Below are positions 1 to 7,761 of a DNA stretch of 64,000 nucleotides, in pieces. The stretch is from positions 58,495 through 122,494 of the forward strand of contig NZ_BMWH01000025.1 in assembly GCF_014651135.1 (NCBI RefSeq), read 5' to 3'. Under the pieces are notes generated by a model that did not search any database, had not been told where the DNA came from, and saw only the letters and a list, made by a program, of their open reading frames with translations. This stretch comes from Streptomyces echinoruber (GTDB taxonomy: Bacteria; Actinomycetota; Actinomycetes; Streptomycetales; Streptomycetaceae). How positions within the stretch are numbered: the first letter of the stretch is position 1; each line of letters starts with the position of its first letter. Made by a program: the position numbers and the translations under genes.

Positions 1-26
1 TGGCGGTGCCGGTGGTCGCCCACTAG
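1..26 (+). CDS. Possible C-terminal tail of an upstream gene
   Basis: Read from base 3, the frame gives Ala-Val-Pro-Val-Val-Ala-His followed by TAG at 24-26. The tail is too short to identify. It is listed only because the repeats that start at 45 look like intergenic DNA following a gene end. Confidence 0.25.
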
Positions 27-44
27 GCATCCTCGGGGCACCCG

Positions 45-156
45 CCGGGCGACCCGGCACCCGGGCACCCCGGCACCCGGGCACCCCGGCATCCGGGCGC
101 CCTGGCGTCCGGGCACCCCAGCATCCGGGCACCCCGGCGTCCGGGTGCCCGGCGGG
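45..156. repeat. Seven tandem 16-bp units
   Basis: Seven consecutive 16-bp units of the form ccgggcaccccggcAY run head to tail at 45, 61, 77, 93, 109, 125 and 141, with a few substitutions. They end just before the stop of the minus-strand MarR gene. No coding role is visible. Confidence 0.85.
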
Positions 157-162
157 GCGGTG

Positions 163-666
163 TCAGCGCAGCCAGGGCAGGTCCGCGCCCGCTTCCTTCG
201 GCTGGAGTCCCTCGGCGACGATCTGCATGATCTCGCCGAGGGATTTCTGCTGTTCCGGGGTGAGCCGGTCGAACAGCGCCTGCCGTACGGCGGCCACGTG
301 GCCCGGCGCGGCCTGCCGCAGCACCTCCAGGCCCGCGTCGGTCAGCACCGCGAACTGGCCGCGCTTGTCGGACGGGCAGTTCTCGCGGCGCACCCAGCCG
401 TTCTTCTCCAGGCGGGCGATCGCGTGGGAGAGGCGGGAACGGGTGATCTTGGCCTGCCTGGCCAGTTCGGTCATGCGCATCCGGCGCCGGGGCGTCTCGG
501 AGAGCACGACCAGCAGCCCGTAGTAGAGGTGCGGCATGCCCGCGTCCCGCTGCAACTGGCGGTCGAGGTGGTCGTCCAGGAGCCGGGTGGCGTCCAGGAA
601 GGAGCGCCACACGACCTGTTCCTCGTCGGTGAGCCAGCGGGGTTCTTCTGCGGGTGCCCTGTTCAT
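163..666 (-). CDS. MarR-family transcriptional regulator
   Basis: A 167-residue winged-helix repressor of the MarR family, cytoplasmic and presumably dimeric. The central part has the MarR helix-turn-helix (MTELARQAKITRSRLSH) followed by the wing with the family signature R-x-x-x-x-x-D-K-R-G. Helical dimerisation segments lie at both ends. ATG at 666 is preferred over an upstream in-frame start because a TACAGT -10 hexamer lies exactly six bases before it, predicting a leaderless mRNA. It is divergent from an extradiol dioxygenase gene, and the shared 110-bp region holds two similar dyads that suit MarR dimers. It most likely represses itself and the dioxygenase in response to an aromatic or quinone-like ligand. 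The ligand is inferred from context only. Confidence 0.9.
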   Translation of the reverse strand: MNRAPAEEPRWLTDEEQVVWRSFLDATRLLDDHLDRQLQRDAGMPHLYYGLLVVLSETPRRRMRMTELARQAKITRSRLSHAIARLEKNGWVRRENCPSDKRGQFAVLTDAGLEVLRQAAPGHVAAVRQALFDRLTPEQQKSLGEIMQIVAEGLQPKEAGADLPWLR

Positions 667-672
667 GTCTCC

Positions 673-701
673 ACTGTACGACCCCTCTGCTTGAAAGTTA
701 A
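673..701 (-). promoter_or_regulatory. Promoter of the MarR gene (leaderless type)
   Basis: On the minus strand, TTAACT (701-696), a 17-base spacer and TACAGT (678-673) precede the ATG at 666 by six bases. The -35 element overlaps the -35 of the divergent promoter, so one bound repressor could block both. Confidence 0.6.
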
Positions 702-747
702 ACAACGTAGGCGTAGGCTGGCGAACCAGAAGCTTGAGGATTCAAGC
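689..747. promoter_or_regulatory. Paired MarR-type operators
   Basis: The downstream site, gcttga-ggat-tcaagc (732-747), has perfect 6-bp arms. A related, degenerate copy, gcttga-aagt-taaac (689-703), overlaps both -35 elements. The two sites start 43 bp apart. Assigning them to the adjacent MarR protein is inference. Confidence 0.55.
691..719 (+). promoter_or_regulatory. Promoter of the dioxygenase gene
   Basis: TTGAAA at 691-696, a 17-base spacer and TAGGCT at 714-719 match the housekeeping (HrdB-type) promoter pattern. The predicted start near 726 lies between two MarR-like dyads. Confidence 0.6.
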
Positions 748-777
748 AACCTGGAACGAGCCGGAAGGGGTCGCCCG

Positions 778-1587
778 ATGTCCGCCGCCACCCGCAGCCC
801 CCAGGGGCGGATGCCCGCCCTCTACCTCAGCCACGGCGCCCCGCCGCTCGCGGACGACCCCGTCTGGCCCGGCGAACTCGCCGCCTGGGCCGCCGCCCTG
901 CCCCGCCCCAAGGCGATCCTGATGCTCTCCGCCCACTGGGAGGACGCCCCGCTGGCCCTCGGGGCCACCGAGACCGTTCCCCTCGTCTACGACTTCTGGG
1001 GCTTCCCCGAGCACTACTACCGGGTCCGCTACGAGGCCCCGGGCGCCCCGGAGCTCGCCGCGTCGGTCCGCAAGCTGCTGCGCGCCCCCGGCCTGCCCGT
1101 CCAGGACGTTCCCGACCGCGGCCTCGACCACGGCGCCTACGTCCCCCTGGCCGAGATGTACCCGGCGGCCGACATCCCCGTCCTGCAGATCTCCCTGCCC
1201 ACCCTCGACCCGGTGCGGCTGCTGGAGATCGGGCGGAAGCTGGCGCCGCTGCGCGACGAGGGCGTACTGATCGTCGGCTCCGGCTTCTTCACCCACAACC
1301 TCGCCGCCCTGCGCCACCCGGGCGGCGGCGTGCCGAGCTGGTCCGCCGAGTTCGACGACTGGGGGCGCCGGGCGCTCCAGTCCCGTGACTGGGACGCCCT
1401 GCTCGCCTTCCTCGACAAGGCCCCGGCCGGCCGCTACGCCCACCCGCGCACCGAGCACTTCGCCCCGCTCTTCGTCGTCATGGGCGCGGCCGAGGCGGGC
1501 GGCGAGCTGGACGGGCCGGACTCCGTGCGGTCGGTGATCGAGGGGTTCTGGATGGGGCTGGCGAAGCGGTCGGTGCAGTTCGGGTGA
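778..1587 (+). CDS. Class III extradiol (DODA-type) ring-opening dioxygenase
   Basis: A 269-residue cytoplasmic non-haem iron enzyme of the LigB/DODA (YgiD) family, which cleaves catechol-type rings such as DOPA-like substrates. Conserved points visible are LYLSHGAPPL near the N-terminus (metal-site His), LSAHWED (second His), the GLDHGAYVPL segment and GSGFFTHNL near residue 165. Length fits the family (about 260). The ATG at 778 starts just before the first conserved block, and its upstream sequence (GGAAGGGG) is a plausible ribosome site. It is divergent from a MarR regulator with dyads in between, so it is probably induced by its aromatic substrate or a related toxic compound. The natural substrate cannot be read from sequence. 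Confidence 0.9.
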   Translation: MSAATRSPQGRMPALYLSHGAPPLADDPVWPGELAAWAAALPRPKAILMLSAHWEDAPLALGATETVPLVYDFWGFPEHYYRVRYEAPGAPELAASVRKLLRAPGLPVQDVPDRGLDHGAYVPLAEMYPAADIPVLQISLPTLDPVRLLEIGRKLAPLRDEGVLIVGSGFFTHNLAALRHPGGGVPSWSAEFDDWGRRALQSRDWDALLAFLDKAPAGRYAHPRTEHFAPLFVVMGAAEAGGELDGPDSVRSVIEGFWMGLAKRSVQFG

Positions 1588-1955
1588 CGGCGGCGACGGT
1601 GGCCGGGACGGGAACGAGGGCGGGTACGGAAACGGGAACGGGTGCGGATACGGATGCGGGAACGGAGGCGGGGTGCTCCGGTGAACGGCCGGGGGCTCGC
1701 CTGTGCTCGTCGGCGTTTTCCGTCGTGCGGGGAAACCCTCGGCGGCTCCCGTTCGTCTTCCGGGTGGGAGCGGAGCATCCGGCGTAAGTAAGTGTGACGG
1801 CTGTCTCATCCGGCGCCCGGATCCCGGAGCCCGGCGATCCCGGGAACGCTCTTCACTCCTGGCCTGACCTGCGTCTCTGTGGTTCGCGGCGACACCGCGT
1901 GCCCGTGAGTGGCGGCACAGGGTACTGCATGATCGGAAAAACCGGGGGGCGGGTT
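1588..1955. other. Gene-free leader region upstream of hrdD
   Basis: The first part (1605-1675) is a degenerate gggaacgggtgcggat-type repeat. I find no convincing gene. GGAAAC (1731-1736), 17 bases and CGTCTT (1754-1759) weakly resemble a SigE promoter; hrdD in S. coelicolor is reported to have a SigE-type promoter, but this match is only suggestive. Confidence 0.4.
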
Positions 1956-1982
1956 GGGAATTCTGTCCGGATTCCAGTCGTT
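1956..1982 (+). promoter_or_regulatory. SigR-type promoter of hrdD
   Basis: GGGAAT at 1956-1961, exactly 18 bases, then GTT at 1980-1982. This is the full published consensus for SigR, the thiol-oxidative-stress sigma factor of Streptomyces. hrdD is an established SigR target in S. coelicolor, so the call agrees with known biology. The mRNA leader would be about 100 bases. Confidence 0.85.
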
Positions 1983-2088
1983 GTTTCCCTTGGATGCGGG
2001 GCACCCGACCGGGGACCACACGAGTCCGAAGAGAGTGCCAAGCGTCCCAAGGACCGCCCGCTGACCCACCATCGCAGAGGGAGCACGC

Positions 2089-3087
2089 ATGGCAACCCGT
2101 GCCGTCGCACGCCGAGAGCCCGCCCTGGGCGAGGCCGTCGACGCGACCAGCAGTGTTCGCGCCCGTGGCGGCGAGATCGCCGAGCGCGATCTGGTCGGCA
2201 TGTACCTCGACGAGATCGCGCGTACACCGCTGCTCGACGCCGCCAAGGAGGTCGAGCTGTCCCAGATCATCGAGGCGGGTGTGTTCGCACGGCAGATCCT
2301 CGACGGCTACGAGGAGACCAGGACGGACGCCACCCGCGAGGAGCTGGAGGCCCTGGTCGCCGAGGGGGAGCGCGCCAAGGACATCTTCATCCGCTCCAAC
2401 CTCCGGCTGGTCGTCGCCGTCGCCCGCCGCTACCCGCGCAGCGGCCTGCCCCTGCTGGACCTGATCCAGGAGGGCAACGCCGGCCTGGTGCGCGCGGTGG
2501 AGAAGTTCGACTACCGCAAGGGCTTCAAGTTCTCCACGTACGCCACGTGGTGGATCCGCCAGGCCATCACCCGCTCCATAGCCGACCAGTCCCGCACCAT
2601 CCGGCTGCCGGTCCACCTGGTGGAGGAGCTGGGCCGCATCCGCCGTGTGCAGCGCGAGTTCAACCGCGAGCACGGCCGCGAGCCGGAGCCCGCGGAGATC
2701 GCCGCCGAGCTCAACACCACGGCCGAGCGCATCACCGACGTCCTCGACTGGGCCCGCGACCCAGTCTCGCTGAACATGTCGGTGGACGACGAGGGCGAGA
2801 CCCAGTTCGGCGACCTCCTGGAGGACACCTCGGCGGTCTCCCCCGAGCAGTCGGTGCTCACGCTGCTGCGCAGCGAGGAACTCGACGACCTCATCGGCCG
2901 CCTCGACCAGCGCACCGCGTCCATCATCCGGATGCGGTACGGCATCGAGGACGGCCGCGAGCGCACCCTCACCGAGGTCGGCAAGGAGCACGGCCTGACC
3001 CGCGAGCGCATCCGGCAGATAGAGAAGCACGCGCTGCTGGAGCTGAAGAAGCTGGCCCGCGACACCGGGTTCGACGCGGCGGCGTGA
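2089..3087 (+). CDS. hrdD: Principal-like RNA polymerase sigma factor HrdD
   Basis: A 332-residue group 2 sigma-70 factor that directs RNA polymerase to housekeeping-like promoters. Region 1.2 begins near residue 33 (DLVGMYLDEIARTPLL). Regions 2.1-2.4 run to the FSTYATWWIRQAITR block at about 148. Region 3 follows, and the region 4.2 helix-turn-helix (LTEVGKEHGLTRERIRQIE) starts near 294. The long N-terminal region 1.1 of HrdB is missing, as expected for HrdD, and the length equals the S. coelicolor protein as I recall it. ATG at 2089 has a good ribosome site (GAGGGAG). A perfect SigR promoter lies 107 bases upstream, so transcription should rise on disulfide stress. HrdD is dispensable in S. 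coelicolor. Confidence 0.95.
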   Translation: MATRAVARREPALGEAVDATSSVRARGGEIAERDLVGMYLDEIARTPLLDAAKEVELSQIIEAGVFARQILDGYEETRTDATREELEALVAEGERAKDIFIRSNLRLVVAVARRYPRSGLPLLDLIQEGNAGLVRAVEKFDYRKGFKFSTYATWWIRQAITRSIADQSRTIRLPVHLVEELGRIRRVQREFNREHGREPEPAEIAAELNTTAERITDVLDWARDPVSLNMSVDDEGETQFGDLLEDTSAVSPEQSVLTLLRSEELDDLIGRLDQRTASIIRMRYGIEDGRERTLTEVGKEHGLTRERIRQIEKHALLELKKLARDTGFDAAA

Positions 3088-3874
3088 GCCGCCCGGCCGG
3101 CCTCGACGCCCGTACCCGGTCGGCCTCGACGCCCGTGCCCGGCCGACCCGGTCTGCCTGTCGTGCCCGGTCGGCTTCCATAGCCGTGCCTGCCGGACTCG
3201 ACGCTTGTGCCCGCTGATCTCGGCGCCTGGGCCCGCTGGTCTCGACGTCCGGGCCCGGCCTGCCGGGCGGGCGGGGCCGTCCCCGGACGAGGGGTGCGCG
3301 GCGCCGCGGGGCACCCGGGAGGAGCGTAAGCGGTTGCGGGCGCGCGAGCGGCCGTGGGCGCGTGCGCCGGGTGGCCGAAGGCCGCGCAAACATGGCTCTG
3401 GAACGTCGCTTCAAGCGGGCGGGCCAGGGGAACAAACCTTCCGGGCCCGGGAGTTCGCACCACGCAGGCCCGTGACGACAGGACCGCGTCACACCGTCAC
3501 ACAGGGCCGGAGACGGGTTCGTTCCGTGGGCCTCGTAGAGCGCTCCGACCTCATCTCAAGCCATGTCCCGACGCACCACCCCCCCGGCGCCGGGACTTCC
3601 TCCGAGCCGGGCTCCGGCGCCTCTCCCCCCAGGCGCCGAAGCCCGGCTCCTTGTGCGCCCGGCCCACCTGCCCTTCCGGAGACGCCTGTTCCGGAGGCGC
3701 CTGTTCCGGAGACATCCGTTCCGCAGGTGCCCCGCCCCGAGTGCGCCTGCCCCGAAGGGCCCGTTCCGGAGGTGCCCGTCCGGAAGCCCGGGAGCGCCCG
3801 AACTCCGCCCTCCGCGACGTCTGCTGACGTCCCCTCACCGCTCCCACTCCTCCTGACCTTCCCGCCCTTCCTCC
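3088..3874. other. Long gene-free GC-rich spacer
   Basis: About 790 bp between hrdD and the convergent WYL regulator. It holds degenerate direct repeats: ctcgacgcccgtgcccg-like units at 3100-3260 and gttccggag-like units at 3670-3790. Open frames here are arginine/proline-rich, have no recognisable domain or start signal, and look like GC-rich artefacts. No terminator or RNA was recognised. Confidence 0.6.
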
Positions 3875-4855
3875 TCACCCATCCTCGCCGCAGCCGCCCG
3901 CCGCCCGGCACAGCCGGGTGCCCAGGCGCCTTGCGTACGCGGCGAGTTCGTCGGGTTCGTGGACCGTGAAGTCGTGGCCCAGCAGCGCCAGCCGCACCGC
4001 GAGCCAGTCCACCGAGCCGTCGTAGGAGCCGCGCAGCCGGCACGAGCCGTCGTCCAGCGGCTCGGGGGTGCCGAGCCAGGCCGGCAGGCGGGCGGCGACG
4101 GTGTCGGCGGGGGCGGCGAACGTGATGGAGAAGGCGTACGTCTCCTGCTGCCGCCGGATCGACCGCCGGAGGTACTCCGCGGCGCTGCCCGTGGGGGGTT
4201 CGCGCGGGGTGAAGCGGGCGCCGGTGGCGAACGGGTCGCCGATCCGGTCGACGCGGAAGGTGCGCCAGTCGGCGCGGTCGAGGTCGTAGGCGACCAGGTA
4301 CCAGCGGCGGCCGGTGGACACCAGCCGGTGCGGTTCGGTCAGGCGGCGGGTCTCGGCGCCGTCGCCGGCGCGGTAGGCGAAGCGCAGCCGTTCCCGGCCC
4401 GTGACCGCCGACGCGATGACGGTGAGCGTCTCCGGTGCGATGGTGGGGCCGTCGCCGCTGGTCAGCGGGGTCGTCGCGGCCTGGAGCGCGGCGACGCGGT
4501 GGCGCAGGCGGCCGGGCAGCACCTGCTCCAGCTTGGCCAGGGCCCGCACCGACGCCTCCTCCACGCCCTCGACGGCGTGCCCGGCCCCGGCCCGCAGCCC
4601 GACCGCGATGGCCACCGCCTCCTCGTCGTCCAGCACCAGCGGCGGCATCGCCTTGCCCGCCACCAGGCGGTAGCCGCCGTCGGCGCCCATGGTCGCCTGC
4701 ACCGGATAGCCGAGCTCGCGCAGCCGGTCGATGTCCCTCCGGACGGTCCGGCGGGAGACCCCAAGACGCTCGGCGAGTTCGCCGCCCGGCCAGGCGCGGG
4801 GCGTCTGGAGGAGGGAGAGCAGCTGCAGGAGCCGGGCCGGGGTGTCCGTCGTCAT
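3875..4855 (-). CDS. YafY-type WYL-domain transcriptional regulator
   Basis: A 326-residue DNA-binding protein. Residues about 5-60 form a DeoR/HTH_11 winged helix (ELAERLGVSRRTVRRDIDRL). A middle linker follows, then a WYL ligand-sensing domain near 140-215 with GRRWYLVAYDLDR, and a C-terminal WCX-like extension. WYL proteins sense ligands, sometimes nucleic acids, and can activate or repress. ATG at 4855 places the helix-turn-helix right at the N-terminus; the longer open frame upstream has proline/serine filler and runs into the divergent gene. Only 62 bp separate it from the MFS efflux gene on the other strand, so control of that transporter is likely. Confidence 0.9.
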   Translation of the reverse strand: MTTDTPARLLQLLSLLQTPRAWPGGELAERLGVSRRTVRRDIDRLRELGYPVQATMGADGGYRLVAGKAMPPLVLDDEEAVAIAVGLRAGAGHAVEGVEEASVRALAKLEQVLPGRLRHRVAALQAATTPLTSGDGPTIAPETLTVIASAVTGRERLRFAYRAGDGAETRRLTEPHRLVSTGRRWYLVAYDLDRADWRTFRVDRIGDPFATGARFTPREPPTGSAAEYLRRSIRRQQETYAFSITFAAPADTVAARLPAWLGTPEPLDDGSCRLRGSYDGSVDWLAVRLALLGHDFTVHEPDELAAYARRLGTRLCRAAGGCGEDG

Positions 4856-4905
4856 GCCTACGAGAATGCCGTGGAAGTAGGACATGATCTGACCTATTCG
4901 GCTTC

Positions 4906-4911
4906 TAGCGT
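4906..4911 (+). promoter_or_regulatory. -10 element of the MFS gene (leaderless type)
   Basis: TAGCGT lies exactly six bases before ATG 4918, with no Shine-Dalgarno between. This supports 4918 as the start and predicts a leaderless transcript. No clear -35 is seen. Confidence 0.5.
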
Positions 4912-4917
4912 CGGGGC

Positions 4918-6585
4918 ATGACCTCCAGCCGGACACAGACCACGCCCGAGTCGATGGCCCCCCAGGCCCCGCAGGCCCCACAGATCCCGCAGGCCCCATG
5001 GCAGAAACAGACGCAGACGCAGACGCGGAGGCAGGGGCAGACGCAGGCACGGACGCAGGCCCCGCCGAGTCCGCCCCCGCACCCCGGAACCGCACCGGCA
5101 CCGGCATCCGCACCCGCGCCCGCGCCCGTCTCCGACCGCCGCCGCTGGTTCGCCCTGGCGATCGTCATGACCGCGGCCTTCATGGACCTCGTCGACGTCA
5201 CGATCGTCAACATCGCGATCCCGTCCATCCAGCGGGACGCCGGCGCCTCCTTCGGCCAGATCCAGTGGATCACCGCCGGTTACGCGCTCGCCTTCGCCGC
5301 CGGGCTGATCACCGGGGGGCGCCTCGGCGACATCCACGGGCGCAAACGGATGTTCCTGCTCGGCATCGGCGGCTTCACGCTCGCCTCCGCGCTGTGCGGC
5401 CTCGCCGCGAACCCGGAGATGCTGGTGGCCTCCCGCATCCTGCAGGGCGCGACGGCGGCGATGATGGTGCCGCAGGTGCTGTCGATCGTGCACGCCACCT
5501 TCCCGCCCCACGAACGCGGCCGTGTCTTCGGCCTGTTCGGCGCGATCGTCGGCCTGGGCGCGGTCTCCGGCCCGCTGCTGGGAGCGCTGCTGACGGAGGG
5601 GAACCTGTTCGGTCTGGAGTGGCGCCCGATCTTCCTGATCAACCTCCCGGTCGGTGTCGCCGCCCTCCTCCTCGGCAGCCGCTTCATCACCGAGTCGAAG
5701 GCGCCGCAGGCCCTGAAGCTGGACCTGGTGGGCGTCGGACTGGTGACGCTGGGACTGGTGATGCTGCTGTATCCGCTGACGCGCGGGCGGGAACTGGGCT
5801 GGCCGCTGTGGGGCTACGGCCTGATGGGCGGCGCGGTCGTCGTCTTCGCGGCGCTGGTGGCGTACGAGCGGCGCAAGGCGGCCAGGGACGGCTCGCCGCT
5901 GATCGAACTGTCGCTGTTCCGGATCAGGAGCTTCGCCGCGGGCATCGCCGTGCAGACCGTCTTCGGCGTGGCGCTGGGCGTCTTCTTCCTGGTCTGGACG
6001 CTGTACCTGCAGATCGGCCTGGGCTGGAGCCCGCTGCGCGCCGGCCTGACGGGCGTCCCCTTCTCCCTCGCGGTCTCCACGGCGGCCGGGCTGTCCGTGC
6101 AGAAACTGGTGCCCCGCTTCGGCCGGGGCGTGCTGCGGGCGGGCGCGCTGGTGATGGCGGCGGGCATCCTCCTCTACATCGGGCTGGCGCACCACTACGG
6201 CCTCGGCATCGAGCCCTGGCAGATGACGCCGCCGCTGGTGGTGACCGGCGCCGGCATGGGGCTGATCGTCGCCCCGCTGACCGACGCGATCCTGTCCGGG
6301 GTGCCGCGCGAGCACGCCGGGTCGGCGTCCGGCCTGATCAACACCGTGCAGCAGATGGGCAACGCGCTCGGCCTGGGCCTGGTGTCGGTGGTGTTCTTCG
6401 GCGTCGTCGACGACCGGCTCGCCCCGGACCGGATCGGCCCGGCCTTCGTGCACGGCTTCGAGCATGCGCTGGGATGGGTGGCCGGGGTGATGGGCGTCAT
6501 CTTCCTGCTGATGTCCGCGCTGCCGCGCCGGGCGGCGACCGGAGCGGCGGGGACGGAGGCGGCGGCCGCGGCGCACGAGGGCTGA
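4918..6585 (+). CDS. DHA2-family MFS drug exporter
   Basis: A 555-residue inner-membrane proton-driven efflux pump of the EmrB/QacA (14-helix) type. After a soluble leader, hydrophobic segments begin near residue 77 (FALAIVMTAAFMDLVDVTIVNIA, where the Asp of helix 1 is typical). Motif A (GGRLGDIHGRKR) is near 134 and the antiporter motif C (GLGAVSGPLLG) near 212. Unusually, residues 15-70 are a Gln/Thr/Pro/Ala low-complexity tail made of near repeats such as QAPQAPQIPQAP and PAPASAPAPAP, absent from typical relatives. The -10 hexamer position supports this long start, but an internal start cannot be excluded. It is divergent from a WYL regulator that probably controls it. The substrate is unknown. 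Confidence 0.9.
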   Translation: MTSSRTQTTPESMAPQAPQAPQIPQAPWQKQTQTQTRRQGQTQARTQAPPSPPPHPGTAPAPASAPAPAPVSDRRRWFALAIVMTAAFMDLVDVTIVNIAIPSIQRDAGASFGQIQWITAGYALAFAAGLITGGRLGDIHGRKRMFLLGIGGFTLASALCGLAANPEMLVASRILQGATAAMMVPQVLSIVHATFPPHERGRVFGLFGAIVGLGAVSGPLLGALLTEGNLFGLEWRPIFLINLPVGVAALLLGSRFITESKAPQALKLDLVGVGLVTLGLVMLLYPLTRGRELGWPLWGYGLMGGAVVVFAALVAYERRKAARDGSPLIELSLFRIRSFAAGIAVQTVFGVALGVFFLVWTLYLQIGLGWSPLRAGLTGVPFSLAVSTAAGLSVQKLVPRFGRGVLRAGALVMAAGILLYIGLAHHYGLGIEPWQMTPPLVVTGAGMGLIVAPLTDAILSGVPREHAGSASGLINTVQQMGNALGLGLVSVVFFGVVDDRLAPDRIGPAFVHGFEHALGWVAGVMGVIFLLMSALPRRAATGAAGTEAAAAAHEG

Positions 6586-6618
6586 CGCGCCCGTACGGCT
6601 CCGTACGACCCCGTACAA

Positions 6619-6656
6619 CGGAGGGGGTCCGGCAGACGGTGGCCGGGCCCCCTCCG
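6619..6656 (+). terminator. Hairpin after the MFS gene
   Basis: A 14-bp stem (6619-6632 with 6643-6656, one G-T pair) encloses a 10-base loop, 33 bases after the MFS stop. There is no clear T tract, as is common in Streptomyces. Confidence 0.6.
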
Positions 6657-6825
6657 CCGTGCGCCCGAGCGGCATCCCCGTTGCACGCCGTTGCACGCCG
6701 TCGTACGCCCGAGCAGCCGCTTCGCCGTGCGCTTGAGCGGCCGCTTCGCCGTGTCCCGGGTGGTTCCTCCACCGCGTGTCCGGGCAACCCGTGCGAGACC
6801 CGGGGCGGGGCGGCCGGCCGCACCT

Positions 6826-6967
6826 GGGAAATCAGCCGGCGCCCGGGAAACCGACCGCCCCCGGGAAACCGGGCACAACCGGAAGTCCGACTGTGCCTAC
6901 TTGCCACCCGTTCTCGCCCGAACCTGTTTACTTTCCGGAAAACCGGGCGTAGCCTCACGGGGAAACC
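6826..6967. promoter_or_regulatory. Five GGGAAA-type repeats upstream of fruR
   Basis: Direct repeats of cGGGAAAcc occur at 6826, 6845 and 6863 (18-19 bp apart). Related copies flank the promoter near 6937 (ccGGAAAAcc) and 6959 (GGGGAAAcc). Their clustering over the fruR promoter suggests operators for FruR or another sugar regulator; this is inference. Confidence 0.45.
6927..6955 (+). promoter_or_regulatory. Promoter of the fruRKA operon
   Basis: TTTACT (6927-6932), 17 bases, TAGCCT (6950-6955). The spacer contains one GGAAAACC repeat and another lies just downstream, so a repressor there would block transcription. The leader is about 40 bases. Confidence 0.6.
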
Positions 6968-6999
6968 ACACGTTCGGGCACGGCCGGAGGCAAACGGAC

Positions 7000-7761
7000 A
7001 TGTACGCACCGGAGCGTCAGCAGGAGATCCTGCGTCTCGCCCGGGACAGCGGCCGGGTGGACGTGGTGTCGCTGGCGGAGGAGTTCCAGGTGACGGCGGA
7101 GACCATCCGCCGCGACCTGAGGGCCCTGGACCGGGCGGGACTGGTCCGCCGGGTGCACGGCGGCGCCATCCCGGCCGGGCGCCTCGACTTCGAACCGGAC
7201 CTCGCCGAGCGCGAGTCCACGGCCGCCGACGAGAAGGACCGCATCGCCAAGGCGGCCCTGGCGGAACTGCCGACCGAGGGCACGGTGATCCTCGACGCCG
7301 GCACCACCGTCGCCCGCCTGGCCGCCGCCCTCCCGCTGGAGGCCCGGCTGACCGTCGTCACGCACAGCCTGCCCATCGCGGCCCGCCTCGCCGACCACCC
7401 CGGCATCCAGCTCCACCTCGTCGGGGGGCGCGTGCGGCACCGTACGCGCGCCGCCGTGGACGCCTGGGCGCTGCGGGCGTACGGCGAGATCCGCGCCGAC
7501 GTCGTGTTCGTCGCCGCCAACGGCTTCTCCCCGGAGCACGGCCTGACCACCCCCGACCTCGCCGAGGCCGCGGTCAAACGGGCCGCGCTGGCCGCCGCCC
7601 GCCGTGTGGTGCTGCTCGCCGACTCCACCAAGCACGGCCAGGAGCACTTCGCCCGCTTCGGCGCCCTGGACGACGTGGACCTGCTGATCACCGACACCGG
7701 GCTCGGCCCCGACGACGCCGCCGCCATCGAGCGCGGCGGCACGGAAGTAGTGCGCGCATGA
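7000..7761 (+). CDS. fruR: DeoR-family fructose operon regulator FruR
   Basis: A 253-residue DeoR-type repressor. Residues 3-57 form the winged helix (VSLAEEFQVTAETIRRDLRALDRAGLVRRVHGGA, including the DeoR signature split across the wing). Residues about 75-235 are the sugar-phosphate sensor domain with the conserved VILDAGTTVARLA and D-S-T-K-H blocks. ATG at 7000 has a strong site (GGAGG nine bases upstream). Its TGA overlaps the ATG of fruK by four bases (ATGA), so the two are translationally coupled. By family knowledge the effector is fructose 1-phosphate or fructose 1,6-bisphosphate. Upstream GGGAAA repeats are candidate operators. Confidence 0.92.
   Translation: MYAPERQQEILRLARDSGRVDVVSLAEEFQVTAETIRRDLRALDRAGLVRRVHGGAIPAGRLDFEPDLAERESTAADEKDRIAKAALAELPTEGTVILDAGTTVARLAAALPLEARLTVVTHSLPIAARLADHPGIQLHLVGGRVRHRTRAAVDAWALRAYGEIRADVVFVAANGFSPEHGLTTPDLAEAAVKRAALAAARRVVLLADSTKHGQEHFARFGALDDVDLLITDTGLGPDDAAAIERGGTEVVRA

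Noticed and set aside
1731..1759. SigE promoter of hrdD
   Set aside because: GGAAAC-N17-CGTCTT is only a partial match, so it is mentioned but not called.
742..3492. A 916-codon minus-strand frame over the dioxygenase and hrdD
   Set aside because: It is the shadow of two real plus-strand genes, rich in Arg, Gly, Ala and Pro, with no domain. High-GC DNA keeps such frames open.
3205..3969. Plus-strand protein in the gap after hrdD
   Set aside because: The frame is repeat-derived, Pro/Arg-rich, lacks a start signal and runs into the opposing WYL gene.
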